From positions 1,099,304 to 1,163,303 of the forward strand of contig NZ_BMRY01000001.1 in assembly GCF_014648875.1 (NCBI RefSeq): DNA of 64,000 nt, written 5' to 3'. This document shows, in pieces, positions 41,448 to 49,656 of the stretch. This DNA is from Streptomyces parvus. GTDB lineage: Bacteria > Actinomycetota > Actinomycetes > Streptomycetales > Streptomycetaceae. Positions within the stretch are counted from its first letter, which is position 1. Each line of letters begins with the position of its first letter. A program made the position numbers and the translations under genes. The notes under the pieces were generated by a model. That model did not search any database and was not told the origin of the DNA. It saw only the letters and a program-made list of their open reading frames with translations.

Positions 41448-41591
41448 ACGTGCCCCTCGATGCTGTGACTAGAAAACGTCGTGCGATGGCCCTGCACCAA
41501 TTCTGACGCATGGCGCCGACAACCGTGCCGCCCCCGTGGAAGACCGGTGGAAGTGGGTGCGCGTGCGGGCGGCGGGCGGTATTGACAGTCC

Positions 41592-41607
41592 ACTGGTCCA
41601 GACCGCA
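41592..41607. promoter_or_regulatory. DasR/chitinase-type operator candidate (dre-like)
   Basis: ACTGGTCCAGACCGCA resembles the DasR-responsive consensus ACTGGTCTAGACCAGT. It contains TGGTCCAGACC, the core of the repeat known from Streptomyces chitinase promoters. It lies 86 bp upstream of the SIS isomerase start and 4 bp after a TTGACA element (41582-41587). It suggests control by amino-sugar phosphates. Confidence 0.6.
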
Positions 41608-41692
41608 ACGTGATCGGCGGCACAGGCATTCCCGGGCCGCCGAACGCCCGCACCGCACCCGCCTCAACATCCCGTCGAAAGGGCTCTCCCCC

Positions 41693-42448
41693 ATGAGCGA
41701 CAGCAAGCTGGCCGGTCAGTTCTTCGATGCGGCGATCGGCCTGCTGACGCGGGTGCGGGACGAGGAGGCGGAGAGCATCGCCGCCGCGGGCGCGGCCGTC
41801 GCGGACACCGTCGAGTCGGGCGGCCGGCTCTTCGCCTTCGGCGCGGGCCACTCATCGCTGGCCGCCCAGGACGTCGTCTACCGCGCGGGCGGCCTGGCGC
41901 TGATGAACCTGCTCACCGTGCCCGGCGTGGTCGGCGTGGACGTCATGCCCGCCCCGCTCGGCTCGGCACTGGAGCGGGTCGACGGACTGGCCTCGGCCGT
42001 CCTGGACTCCAGCCCCGCCACCGCCGGGGACCTCCTGGTGATCGTCTCGCTCTCCGGGCGCAACGCCCTGCCGGTCGAGATGGCGCAGAACGCCCGGGCC
42101 CTCGGGCTGAAGGTCATCGGCGTCACCTCGGTCGCGTACGCGGAGAACACCCGCTCCCGGCACGCCTCGGGCGGCTTCCTGCGGGACCACTGCGACATCG
42201 TCCTGGACAGCAAGATCGCCATCGGCGACGCGGAGCTGACGGTCCCCGGCGTCGAGGCCCCCTTCGCCCCCGCCTCGACCGTGGTGACCAGCGCGATCAT
42301 GCAGTCGATGCTGGCGGCCGCCGTGGAGCAGCTGGTGGCCCGGGGCGTCGAGCCGCCGATGCTGCGCTCGGGGAACGTGGACGGCGGCCACGAGTGGAAC
42401 GGCCGGGTCATGACGGAGAACCGGGACCGGATCTTCTACCGGCACTGA
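41693..42448 (+). CDS. SIS-domain sugar-phosphate isomerase/binding protein
   Basis: A 251-residue protein from ATG 41693 (MSDSKLAGQFFDAAIGLL). The SIS fold is clear: GGRLFAFGAGHSSLAAQDVVYRAGG, DLLVIVSLSGRNALPVEMAQNARALGLKVIGVTS, and a C-terminal ASTVVTSAIMQSMLAAAVEQLVARG. GNVDGGHEWN near the end resembles proteins related to MurNAc-6-P etherase and phosphosugar isomerases. The substrate is probably an amino-sugar phosphate, in line with the DasR-like site upstream. It is divergent from the dmdR-like gene. Confidence 0.9.
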   Translation: MSDSKLAGQFFDAAIGLLTRVRDEEAESIAAAGAAVADTVESGGRLFAFGAGHSSLAAQDVVYRAGGLALMNLLTVPGVVGVDVMPAPLGSALERVDGLASAVLDSSPATAGDLLVIVSLSGRNALPVEMAQNARALGLKVIGVTSVAYAENTRSRHASGGFLRDHCDIVLDSKIAIGDAELTVPGVEAPFAPASTVVTSAIMQSMLAAAVEQLVARGVEPPMLRSGNVDGGHEWNGRVMTENRDRIFYRH

Positions 42449-42513
42449 GCCGGGGCCGCCGCCCGCCCCGGCCGCCGTCACTGAGCCCGCGCCACCGGAG
42501 GACCCCGCCACCG

Positions 42514-43737
42514 TCACTGAGCCGGGACCGCCGGAAGGCGCGTGGGCGCGTCCTGGGCCCCGGCTTCCGGGGCGCGTACGGGCAGGGTGACCCGGGCCGT
42601 CAGCCCGCCGCCCGGGTTGGCCCGCGCGCCGGCGTCCCCGCCGTGCGCCCGCGCCACCGACGCCACGATGGAGAGCCCGAGGCCCGCGCCCTCGCCGGGC
42701 GCGTGGCGGCGGGCCCGTGCCCTCCGGAACGGTTCGAACAGCAGCGGCACGGTCGCCGGGTCCACCCGGGGCCCGGTGTTGGCGACCTCCAGCCCGTCCG
42801 GGCCGACCCGGACGGTCACGGTCCCGCCGGGGTGGTTGTGGCGCAGGGCGTTGGCGACCAGGTTGTGCACGAGGTGGTCGAGGAGGACCGCGTCGCCCTC
42901 GACCGTCACCGGCCGGGCGGTCACCTCGACGGTGATGTCCCGCTCCTCCGCCTCGGCGCCCAGCGCCCCGGTGACCGCGGTGACGGTCTCGTCCAGGGCG
43001 ACCCGCTCCCGCCGCCGCAGCCCCTCGTCGGAGACCGCGAGGAGCAGCAGCCCCTCGATGAGCCGCTCGCTGTCGGCCGCGGTGTCGATGAGCTTGTCCC
43101 GGATCCAGGCGACCTTCTCGGGCGGCGGGTCGTCGGCGAGCCCGATCTCGGCGGCGGCCCGCTGCACCGCGAGCGGGGTGCGCAGCTCGTGGGCGGCGTT
43201 GGCGGCGAACCGCTGCCGGGCGGCGACGAGCTGCTGGATCCGGTCGAGCATCCCGTCGAAGGTGTCGGCCAGCTCCTTCAGCTCACCGGGCGGGGCCTTC
43301 AGCGCGATCCGTTCGTGCAGGTTGGACCCGGAGAGCCGGCGGGCCCGGGCGGTGATGACGCCGACCGGCCGCAGCACCCGGCCCGCCATCCACCAGGCGA
43401 GGGCCACGGAGAGCGCGGAGTAGACGGCGAGGGAGACCCCCGAGACGGTGAGCAGCTGGCTGAGGGCCGCGTCCCCGGCCGCGGTGCCGACCTTCTGCGC
43501 GACGGCGTACTGCCCGGGTTCGATGACGGCGGTCTGCGCCCAGTCCGAGGTGGGCAGGGCGGGGGCGGCCACCCCCGCCTCCAGCCGGGCGGCGGGGACG
43601 GCCGGGGCGACGGCCGTGACGATCCCGGCGTACACGTTCTCGCTGACCAGCACATAGACGATGGCCAGGAGCAGGACGCCGGCCATGACCAGCAGTCCGC
43701 CGTACAGCGCGGCGAGACGGGTGCGTTCACTGTTCAC
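42514..43737 (-). CDS. Sensor histidine kinase (two TM, HAMP)
   Basis: A 407-residue kinase from GTG 43737. TM1 is LAALYGGLLVMAGVLLLAIVYVLV, an extracellular sensor of ~70 residues follows, and TM2 is VSGVSLAVYSALSVALAWWMAG. The HAMP linker is GRVLRPVGVITARARRLSGSNLHERI. The H-box is FAANAAHELRTPLAVQ. The N-box LVHNLVANALRHN and G-box GAGLGLSIVASVARAHGG complete the ATPase. Its start overlaps the response-regulator stop (GTGA). It probably senses envelope stress or a peptide and signals to the ABC operon across the divergent promoter. Confidence 0.95.
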   Translation of the reverse strand: MNSERTRLAALYGGLLVMAGVLLLAIVYVLVSENVYAGIVTAVAPAVPAARLEAGVAAPALPTSDWAQTAVIEPGQYAVAQKVGTAAGDAALSQLLTVSGVSLAVYSALSVALAWWMAGRVLRPVGVITARARRLSGSNLHERIALKAPPGELKELADTFDGMLDRIQQLVAARQRFAANAAHELRTPLAVQRAAAEIGLADDPPPEKVAWIRDKLIDTAADSERLIEGLLLLAVSDEGLRRRERVALDETVTAVTGALGAEAEERDITVEVTARPVTVEGDAVLLDHLVHNLVANALRHNHPGGTVTVRVGPDGLEVANTGPRVDPATVPLLFEPFRRARARRHAPGEGAGLGLSIVASVARAHGGDAGARANPGGGLTARVTLPVRAPEAGAQDAPTRLPAVPAQ

Positions 43738-44438
43738 GGGGTGCCGCTCCCGGAGTCGTCGGGGGCTTGACGGCTGTCGCCGTCCCCGATGCGGTATCCG
43801 GCTCCGGGCACGGTCTCGATCACGGGCGGCGCCCCCAGTTTCGTACGGAGTTTGGAGAGGGTGACGCGGACCGCGTTGGTGCGGTAGCTGGTGTCCGCCT
43901 CCCACACCTCCTCGATCAGGTCCTCGCCGCTGACGACGGCGCCCTCGGCCCGCAGCAGGGTCTCCAGCACGGCGAACTCCTTGCGGGACAGGGAGAGGTA
44001 GCGGCCGTCGCGGCAGACCTGGCGGCGGGCGGTGTCGAGCGTCAGCCCGGCCCGCTCCAGGACGGGCGGCAGGGCGGGGCGGGCGCGGCGGCCGAGCGCG
44101 AGGACCCGGGCGAGGAGTTCGTCGTACGCGAACGGCTTGGTCAGGTAGTCGTCGGCGCCGAGCCCGAGACCGGCCACCCGGTCCCGTACGGTCCCCGCGG
44201 CGGTCAGCATCAGGATCCGGGTCAGCAGGCGCAGGCCGACCACCCGGCGGCACACCTCGTCACCGTGCAGCCCCGGCAGATCGCGGTCGAGGATCATCAC
44301 GTCGTACGCGCCGAACCGCAGCCGCTCCAGCGCCGCCCGGCCGTCGGGCGCGATGTCCACGGCGACGGCGTCACGGCGCAGCCCCTCGGCGATCATCTCC
44401 GCCAGGAATTCCTCGTCCTCCACCACCAGCACGCGCAT
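43734..44438 (-). CDS. OmpR/PhoB-family response regulator
   Basis: A 234-residue regulator from ATG 44438 (MRVLVVEDEEFLAEMIAEGL); the frame upstream to 44660 runs through the repeat array and is not coding. The receiver has the acidic pair VEDEE, phospho-acceptor Asp in YDVMILDRDLPGL, Thr of MLTAAG and Lys of YLTKPFAYDELLARV. The C-terminal winged helix ends VRVTLSKLRTKLGAPPVIETVPGAGYRIG. It is coupled to the kinase gene. The tandem 10-bp repeats upstream are its likely target. Confidence 0.95.
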   Translation of the reverse strand: MRVLVVEDEEFLAEMIAEGLRRDAVAVDIAPDGRAALERLRFGAYDVMILDRDLPGLHGDEVCRRVVGLRLLTRILMLTAAGTVRDRVAGLGLGADDYLTKPFAYDELLARVLALGRRARPALPPVLERAGLTLDTARRQVCRDGRYLSLSRKEFAVLETLLRAEGAVVSGEDLIEEVWEADTSYRTNAVRVTLSKLRTKLGAPPVIETVPGAGYRIGDGDSRQAPDDSGSGTP

Positions 44439-44530
44439 GGGCCCTGTGTACCCGAAAGCGATGTTTCGCCGGTGTAAGCATCCGGGCTGAGAGAAACGAA
44501 ACAGCGCCCTCGCGCACGCTCGGGCCGTCC

Positions 44531-44594
44531 CCGTACGGACCTGCACGGACCTGCACGGACCTGCACGGACCTGTACGGACCGACCTGTACGGAC
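44531..44594. repeat. 10-bp tandem repeat array, unit CTG(C/T)ACGGAC
   Basis: Three exact CTGCACGGAC units (44541-44570) are flanked by CCGTACGGAC and by CTGTACGGAC twice, the last after a CGAC interruption. The array lies in the divergent region between the response regulator and the lipoprotein operon, 27 bp before the lipoprotein ATG. The 10-bp period places every unit on one DNA face, as expected for OmpR-type regulators binding direct repeats. Confidence 0.85.
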
Positions 44595-44620
44595 CTGTCG
44601 GCAAGCGACGAGGAGCCCCC

Positions 44621-45145
44621 ATGAACCAGACCCTTCCCCGCCGGACCGCCGCGCGCTCACGCGGGCGGTCCCTCGCCGCGGCCTGTGCGCTGGCCGCCGC
44701 CCTCACCCTGACGGCCACCGCGTGCTCCGGCGACGGCGGCGGGACGAAGGACGGCGGATCGGCGTCCGGCGGCAAGAAGACGAAGGAGGACCAGGCGCTG
44801 GAGCACCGCAAGTGCCTGCGTGAACAGGGCCTGGACATCCCCGAGCCGAAGCCGGGCCAGGACGGCATGGGCCTGACCATCGACGGCGGCTCGATGAGCA
44901 AGGAGAAGATGGAGAAGGCGTTCAAGGCCTGCGAGGACAAGGCGGTCGGCGGCGGACCCAAGGAGCTGTCGCAGGCGGAGAAGGACAAGATGGTCGCCTA
45001 CGCCCGGTGCATGCGCAAGAACGGCTTCGACATGCCCGACCCGAAGTTCGACGGCGGGGCGATGCAGGCGGCGCCCGCACTGAAGTCGAAGGACATGAAG
45101 AAGTTCGAGAAGGCCAACAAGGCGTGCGAAAGCGCCGGCCGATGA
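44621..45145 (+). CDS. Secreted lipoprotein with internal duplication
   Basis: A 174-residue protein. The signal peptide RSLAAACALAAALTLTATACSG ends in a lipobox-like ATAC. The mature part holds two copies of a ~45-residue unit: EHRKCLREQGLDIPEP...EKAFKACEDK and AYARCMRKNGFDMPDP...EKANKACES, each with two Cys. The function is unknown; it is the first gene of a four-gene operon with an adaptor, ATPase and permease, and may act as the extracytoplasmic substrate binder or signal. It overlaps the next start (ATGA). Confidence 0.85.
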   Translation: MNQTLPRRTAARSRGRSLAAACALAAALTLTATACSGDGGGTKDGGSASGGKKTKEDQALEHRKCLREQGLDIPEPKPGQDGMGLTIDGGSMSKEKMEKAFKACEDKAVGGGPKELSQAEKDKMVAYARCMRKNGFDMPDPKFDGGAMQAAPALKSKDMKKFEKANKACESAGR

Positions 45146-46206
45146 GGCGGGGACGGGCCGTGACGGCGGCGGTGGCGGTGGCCGTGCTCGCGGTGACGGC
45201 CGGTTCGGTCGCCCTCACGCGACTCGGCGGCGAGGAGGACACCGGCGGGGCGAAGAACACCGGGCTGCCCCCGGCCACCGCCGCGGTCGAGCGCGGGGAC
45301 CTGCGTGACAGCGCCCAGGCCGACGGGACGCTCGGCTACGACAAGGAGCGCAAGGTCAACGCGGGCACGCCGGGCACCGTGACCTGGACCCCGCGCACCG
45401 GCTCGACCGTGGAGCGGAACGAGCGGCTGTACGAGGTCGACGGGCGGCCGGTCCGGCTGATGTACGGCTCCGGGCCCATGTACCGGACGCTGAAGCCGGG
45501 CGACAAGGGCCGGGACGTGGAGCAGCTGGAGCGCAATCTCGCGGAGCTGGGCTACACGGGCTTCACCCCGGACCAGGAGTACACCGAGCTGACGGCGGCG
45601 GCCGTCAAGCGCTGGCAGAAGTCCCACGACGCGCAGCAGACCGGGAAGGTCGGGCCGGGGGACGTCACGTTCGCCCCGGGGAAGGTCCGGATCAAGAGCG
45701 TCGGGGCGGGTGTGGGCGAGCAGGCCCGGCCGGGCGCCCCGGTCCTGGAGACGACCGGTTCCGAACGCATCGTGACGTTTCGACTGGACGTGGCCGAGAG
45801 CCAGTTGGCGAAGGCGGGCACGAAGGTGAGCGTGGAGCTGCCGGACGGCACGACCGCGCCCGGGAAGGTCTCCTCGGTGGGCCGGACCGCGAAGCCCGGC
45901 GACGACCCGGCGGACGACAGCCCCAAGGTCACGCTGACCGTCTCCTTCGACGACCCGGACGAGGTCGGCGGCTTCGACCAGTCGCCGGTCACGGTGAACC
46001 TGACGGGCGAGACCCGCGAGAACGTCCTGACCGTGCCGGTGAACGCGCTGCTCGCGCTGCCCGGCGGCGGCTTCGGCCTCCAGGTGGTCCGGGGCGGCAC
46101 GACCCGCGAGGTGAAGGTCGAGCTGGGCATGTTCGCGGAGGGCCGGGTCGAGGTGTCCGGCGGCGGTCTGCGCGAGGGCATGAAGGTCGGGGTGCCGAAG
46201 ATATGA
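45142..46206 (+). CDS. Periplasmic-adaptor-like protein with peptidoglycan-binding domain
   Basis: A 354-residue protein from ATG 45142, overlapping the lipoprotein stop. One N-terminal span (AVTAAVAVAVLAVTAGSVAL) anchors it outside. A PG_binding_1 domain is seen in LKPGDKGRDVEQLERNLAELGYTGFTPDQEYTELTAAAVKRWQKSHDAQQTG. Beta-barrel/lipoyl-like parts of HlyD/MacA adaptors follow (VTFRLDVAESQLAKAGTKVSVELPDG; NVLTVPVNALLALPGGGFGLQVV). It would link the MacB-like exporter to the wall. The three-gene order adaptor - ATPase - FtsX-type permease supports this. Confidence 0.92.
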   Translation: MRRGRAVTAAVAVAVLAVTAGSVALTRLGGEEDTGGAKNTGLPPATAAVERGDLRDSAQADGTLGYDKERKVNAGTPGTVTWTPRTGSTVERNERLYEVDGRPVRLMYGSGPMYRTLKPGDKGRDVEQLERNLAELGYTGFTPDQEYTELTAAAVKRWQKSHDAQQTGKVGPGDVTFAPGKVRIKSVGAGVGEQARPGAPVLETTGSERIVTFRLDVAESQLAKAGTKVSVELPDGTTAPGKVSSVGRTAKPGDDPADDSPKVTLTVSFDDPDEVGGFDQSPVTVNLTGETRENVLTVPVNALLALPGGGFGLQVVRGGTTREVKVELGMFAEGRVEVSGGGLREGMKVGVPKI

Positions 46207-46955
46207 GCACCGGTACCGGAACCGGCACTGTCGCGGATCCGGCGTCCCGCCCCCGTACGGTCGTCGCCCTCGCCGGCGTCACCAAGGAGTACCCGGGCCC
46301 GGTCGCCGCGCTGCGCGGGGTGGACCTCACCGTCGAGGAGGGCGAACTCCTCGGCATCGTGGGCCCGTCGGGCTCCGGCAAGTCCACGCTGCTGCACATC
46401 ATCGGCACCCTGGACCGCCCCACCGCGGGCTCCGTCCACATCGCGGGCCACGACGTGGCGGCGCTCTCCGACCGCCGGCTCTCCGCGCTGCGGGCCCAGC
46501 ACGTGGGCTTCGTCTTCCAGGCGTTCCACCTGGTGCCGGGCGTCAGCGCCCGCGACAACGTGGCGGAGGGCCTGCTCTACTCCGGCCTCTCCCGCTCGGT
46601 ACGCCGCCGCAAGGCCGCCGACGCGCTGGCCCGGGTCGGCCTCGCGGACCGCCTCGACCACAAGCCTCACCAGCTGTCCGGCGGCCAGAAGCAGCGGGTC
46701 GCGATCGCCCGGGCGGTGGTCGGCGAGCCGGCGCTGCTGCTGGCGGACGAGCCGACCGGGGCGCTCGATTCGGCGTCGGGGGCGGCGGTGATGGAGCTGC
46801 TGCGCGATCTGAACCGGGAAGGGGCCACGATCGCGGTGATCACGCACGACACGGAGATCGCGGCGCAGTTGCCGCGCGAGGTGCGGATCCGGGACGGCCA
46901 GGTGGTCGCGGACGTGACCCACGGGCTCGCGGCGACGGCGGGAGCGGAGCTGTGA
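46203..46955 (+). CDS. ABC transporter ATP-binding protein (MacB/LolD type)
   Basis: A 250-residue ATPase. Walker A GPSGSGKST, Q-loop FVFQAFHLVPG, signature LSGGQKQRVAIARA, Walker B LLLADEPTGALD and the switch His of AVITHDTE are all canonical. The overlap at both ends (ATGA with the adaptor, GTGA with the permease) shows tight coupling. It powers a mechanotransmission-type exporter for peptides, lipids or antibiotics. Such operons beside a two-component system usually serve antibiotic or envelope-stress responses. Confidence 0.95.
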   Translation: MSTGTGTGTVADPASRPRTVVALAGVTKEYPGPVAALRGVDLTVEEGELLGIVGPSGSGKSTLLHIIGTLDRPTAGSVHIAGHDVAALSDRRLSALRAQHVGFVFQAFHLVPGVSARDNVAEGLLYSGLSRSVRRRKAADALARVGLADRLDHKPHQLSGGQKQRVAIARAVVGEPALLLADEPTGALDSASGAAVMELLRDLNREGATIAVITHDTEIAAQLPREVRIRDGQVVADVTHGLAATAGAEL

Positions 46956-48202
46956 AGGGGCGCGCGGGCGGCCGGACTTCGGGTGGGCGGACTTCGGGCG
47001 ACCGGGGGCGGGAACGACTCAAGGCGGCCCGGCTGAGCCCCCGGGACGTGGCGCACGTCGGCTCGTCCGGACTGCGCAGCCGCCCGATGCGGGTGGTCCT
47101 CTCGGCGCTGGGCATCGCCATCGGTATCGCCACGATGATCTCGGTGGTCGGCATATCCGCCTCCAGCCAGGCCCAACTCCTGCGCGAGCTGGACAAGTTG
47201 GGGACCAATCTCCTCGTCGCCTCGCCCGGTGAGTCGATGTTCGCCGGGGAGGAGGTGAAGCTGCCGGAGGAGTCGGTCGGGATGGTGGGCCGGATCAAGG
47301 GCGTCCAGGACGTGGGCGCGACCGCCGATCTCAACGCGACCGTACGCCGCACGGAGAAGGTCGACGAGGACGACACCGGCGGGATCGCGGTGAAGGCGAC
47401 GACGGCCGACCTGCTGCGCGTCCTGCGCGGCGAGGTCAGCAGCGGCGGCTGGCTGAACACGGCGACCGGACGCTACCCCTCGGTCGTGCTCGGCCATGTG
47501 GCGGCGGAGCGCCTGGGCATCATGGAACCCGGCCGCCAAGTGTGGCTGGGCGAGCGCTACTTCACGGTCGTCGGAATCCTCGGCCCGCTCCCGCTCGCCC
47601 CGGAGATCGAACGTTCCGCCCTGGTCGGCTGGGAGGGCGCGAACCGCCTGCTGGACTTCGACGGCCACCCGACGTCGGTGTACGAGCGCTCGGCGGACGC
47701 GGCGGTCGAGGACGTACGCAAGGTGATGGCGGCGACGGTCGACCCGCGGAACCCGCAGAACGTGAAGGTCACCGACCCGTCGTCGGCGCTCCGCGCGAAG
47801 GCGGCGACCGAGGGGGCGTTCAGCAGCCTGCTGCTGGGCCTGGGCGGCATCGCGCTGCTGGTCGGCGGGGTCGGGGTGGCCAACACCATGATCATCTCGG
47901 TCCTGGAACGGCGGTACGAGATCGGCCTGCGCCGCTCGCTGGGCGCGACGAGGGGCCAGATCCGGATCCAGTTCGTCACGGAGTCGCTGATGCTGTCGGG
48001 CCTGGGCGGCCTGGCGGGCGTGGCGCTGGGCGCGGCGGCGACGGGGGTGTACGCGCACTCCGGCGGGCTGCCGTGGGTGGTCCCGCTGTGGGCGGTGGCC
48101 GGCGGCTTCGGCGCGACGCTGGTGATCGGCACGGTGGCGGGCCTGTACCCGGCGGTCCGGGCGTCCCGCCTCTCCCCGACGCTGGCGCTGCACGCGGCGT
48201 AG
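46952..48202 (+). CDS. ABC transporter permease (MacB/FtsX type)
   Basis: A 416-residue permease from GTG 46952. TM1 (VLSALGIAIGIATMISVVGISA) is followed by a large extracytoplasmic MacB-PCD-like domain of ~220 residues (DKLGTNLLVASPGESMFAG; TATGRYPSVVLGHVAAERLG). Three C-terminal spans (LLLGLGGIALLVGGVGVANTMIISVLERRYEIGLRRSLGATRG; MLSGLGGLAGVALGAAATG; FGATLVIGTVAGLYPAVRASRL) complete the FtsX domain. It is the last gene of the operon and is followed by a strong hairpin. Confidence 0.94.
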   Translation: MKGRAGGRTSGGRTSGDRGRERLKAARLSPRDVAHVGSSGLRSRPMRVVLSALGIAIGIATMISVVGISASSQAQLLRELDKLGTNLLVASPGESMFAGEEVKLPEESVGMVGRIKGVQDVGATADLNATVRRTEKVDEDDTGGIAVKATTADLLRVLRGEVSSGGWLNTATGRYPSVVLGHVAAERLGIMEPGRQVWLGERYFTVVGILGPLPLAPEIERSALVGWEGANRLLDFDGHPTSVYERSADAAVEDVRKVMAATVDPRNPQNVKVTDPSSALRAKAATEGAFSSLLLGLGGIALLVGGVGVANTMIISVLERRYEIGLRRSLGATRGQIRIQFVTESLMLSGLGGLAGVALGAAATGVYAHSGGLPWVVPLWAVAGGFGATLVIGTVAGLYPAVRASRLSPTLALHAA

Positions 48203-48222
48203 GGGCTCACCGGACACCCCGT

Positions 48223-48257
48223 GGCCCTGGCCCCGCCCCGAAGTGCGGGCCAGGGCC
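48223..48257 (+). terminator. Terminator hairpin after MacB-like operon
   Basis: A perfect 11-bp stem GGCCCTGGCCC/GGGCCAGGGCC with a 13-base loop lies 20 bp after the permease stop. Confidence 0.75.
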
Positions 48258-48352
48258 CTCCTGTTGACGTCGGAAAACTGCCGGAAAGCCGCTCTCGTCC
48301 CTGTTGCAATAGCGATCACTTCCGCTTGCGACGCCCAGGCCAGGACGGTTTC

Positions 48353-49642
48353 GTGCCCACGACAACGACCACTTCCACCGACTCCCTCGACTCCCCTGAC
48401 TCCCCTGACTTCCCCGAACTGCCCGCCCGATCGCCGCTCGTCTCGTGGCTGGCCGTGGTGTCGGTGATGCTGGGGATCTTCTCCATCGTCACCACCGAGA
48501 TCCTGCCGATCGGACTCCTGACCTCCATCGGGTCGAGTTTCACCGTCTCCGACGGCATGGCCGGCCTGATGATGACCATGCCGGGCTTCCTGGCCGCCGC
48601 CTCGGCGCCCCTGGTCACGGTGGCGACCGGGCGCGTCGACCGACGGTTCGTGCTGGGAGCGTTCATCCTCCTGCTCGCGCTGGCGAACTTCCTCGCGGCT
48701 GCGGCCTCCAGCGACTGGCTGGTCCTGGCCTCCCGTGTGATGGTCGGCGTCGCCATCGGAGGGTTCTGGTCGATCGGGGCAGGGCTGGCAGGCCGACTGG
48801 TGCCCGCGCCGTCCGCCGGCCGGGCCACGGCGGTCATCTTCGCCGCCGTGCCCCTCGGCTCCGTACTCGGCGTCCCCCTCGGCACCTTCATCGGGGATGC
48901 GGCCGGCTGGCGCACCGCCTTCCTCGTCATGGGCGTTCTGTCGCTCGCCGTCTTCACCCTGCTGATCCTCGTGGTCCCGCCGCTGCCCGCCCGGGCGCCG
49001 ACCCGCCTGCACGTACTCACGGGCATGCTGAAGGGCTTCAACACCCAGTACGCGCTGGTGATCACCTTCCTGGTCGTCCTCGCGCACTTCGGCGCCTACA
49101 CCTACGTCACCCCGTTCCTGGAAGGGGTGACGCACGTGGACGCCGGCGCCGTCACCGTCTTCCTGCTCGTCTACGGGGCGGCCGGAATCGCCGGAAACTT
49201 CCTGGGCGGGTCCGCCGTGGTCCGCCACCCGCGGGCCACCTTCGCCGCGGCGGCCGCGATGATCGCCGCGGCCACCCTCCTGCTCCCCCTGGCCGGCACG
49301 AGCCGCATCGGAGCCGTCGTCCTTCTCGTCCTGTGGGGCGTCGCCTACGGCGCCGTGCCGGTCTGCTCCCAGACCTGGTTCGCCCGGGCCTGCCCCGACT
49401 CCCCCGAAGCCTCGTCCGTCCTCTTCACCGCTTCCTTCCAGGCCACCATCTCCACGGGGGCCCTGGCCGGAGGCATCGTCGTGGACCGTTCCTCCCCGTC
49501 CATGGTCATGACGCTCGCCGGAACCGCCGCGGTCCTGACCGTCATCGCCATCGGCCTCCACCGCGCCCGAAGGGTCCCCTGGCCCGATCCGGCGCCGCTA
49601 CGGGCCGCGTCCAGCGAACATCCCGGGAGCAGGCACGGCTGA
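48353..49642 (+). CDS. MFS transporter (DHA1, AraJ/CmlR-like drug efflux)
   Basis: A 429-residue protein read from GTG 48353; the N-terminal ~30 residues are Thr/Ser/Asp-rich. Twelve spans are visible, beginning LVSWLAVVSVMLGIFSIVTTEILPIGLLTSI. The TM2-3 loop has ATGRVDRRFV, a DRR variant of the MFS motif A, and the second half has GLxxx-poor loops. TxxxPxGLL-type N-termini occur in proton-coupled drug or arabinose efflux proteins (AraJ group). It has its own promoter region after the terminator of the MacB-like operon. It converges on the PAS/GAF protein gene. Confidence 0.9.
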   Translation: MPTTTTTSTDSLDSPDSPDFPELPARSPLVSWLAVVSVMLGIFSIVTTEILPIGLLTSIGSSFTVSDGMAGLMMTMPGFLAAASAPLVTVATGRVDRRFVLGAFILLLALANFLAAAASSDWLVLASRVMVGVAIGGFWSIGAGLAGRLVPAPSAGRATAVIFAAVPLGSVLGVPLGTFIGDAAGWRTAFLVMGVLSLAVFTLLILVVPPLPARAPTRLHVLTGMLKGFNTQYALVITFLVVLAHFGAYTYVTPFLEGVTHVDAGAVTVFLLVYGAAGIAGNFLGGSAVVRHPRATFAAAAAMIAAATLLLPLAGTSRIGAVVLLVLWGVAYGAVPVCSQTWFARACPDSPEASSVLFTASFQATISTGALAGGIVVDRSSPSMVMTLAGTAAVLTVIAIGLHRARRVPWPDPAPLRAASSEHPGSRHG

Positions 49643-49656
49643 CGCCGTGAGCCCGG

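Noticed and set aside
46667..49561. A 964-codon minus-strand frame across the ABC and MFS genes
   Set aside because: Low-complexity Gly/Asp/Arg/His product crossing several real genes and a terminator; frame bias only.
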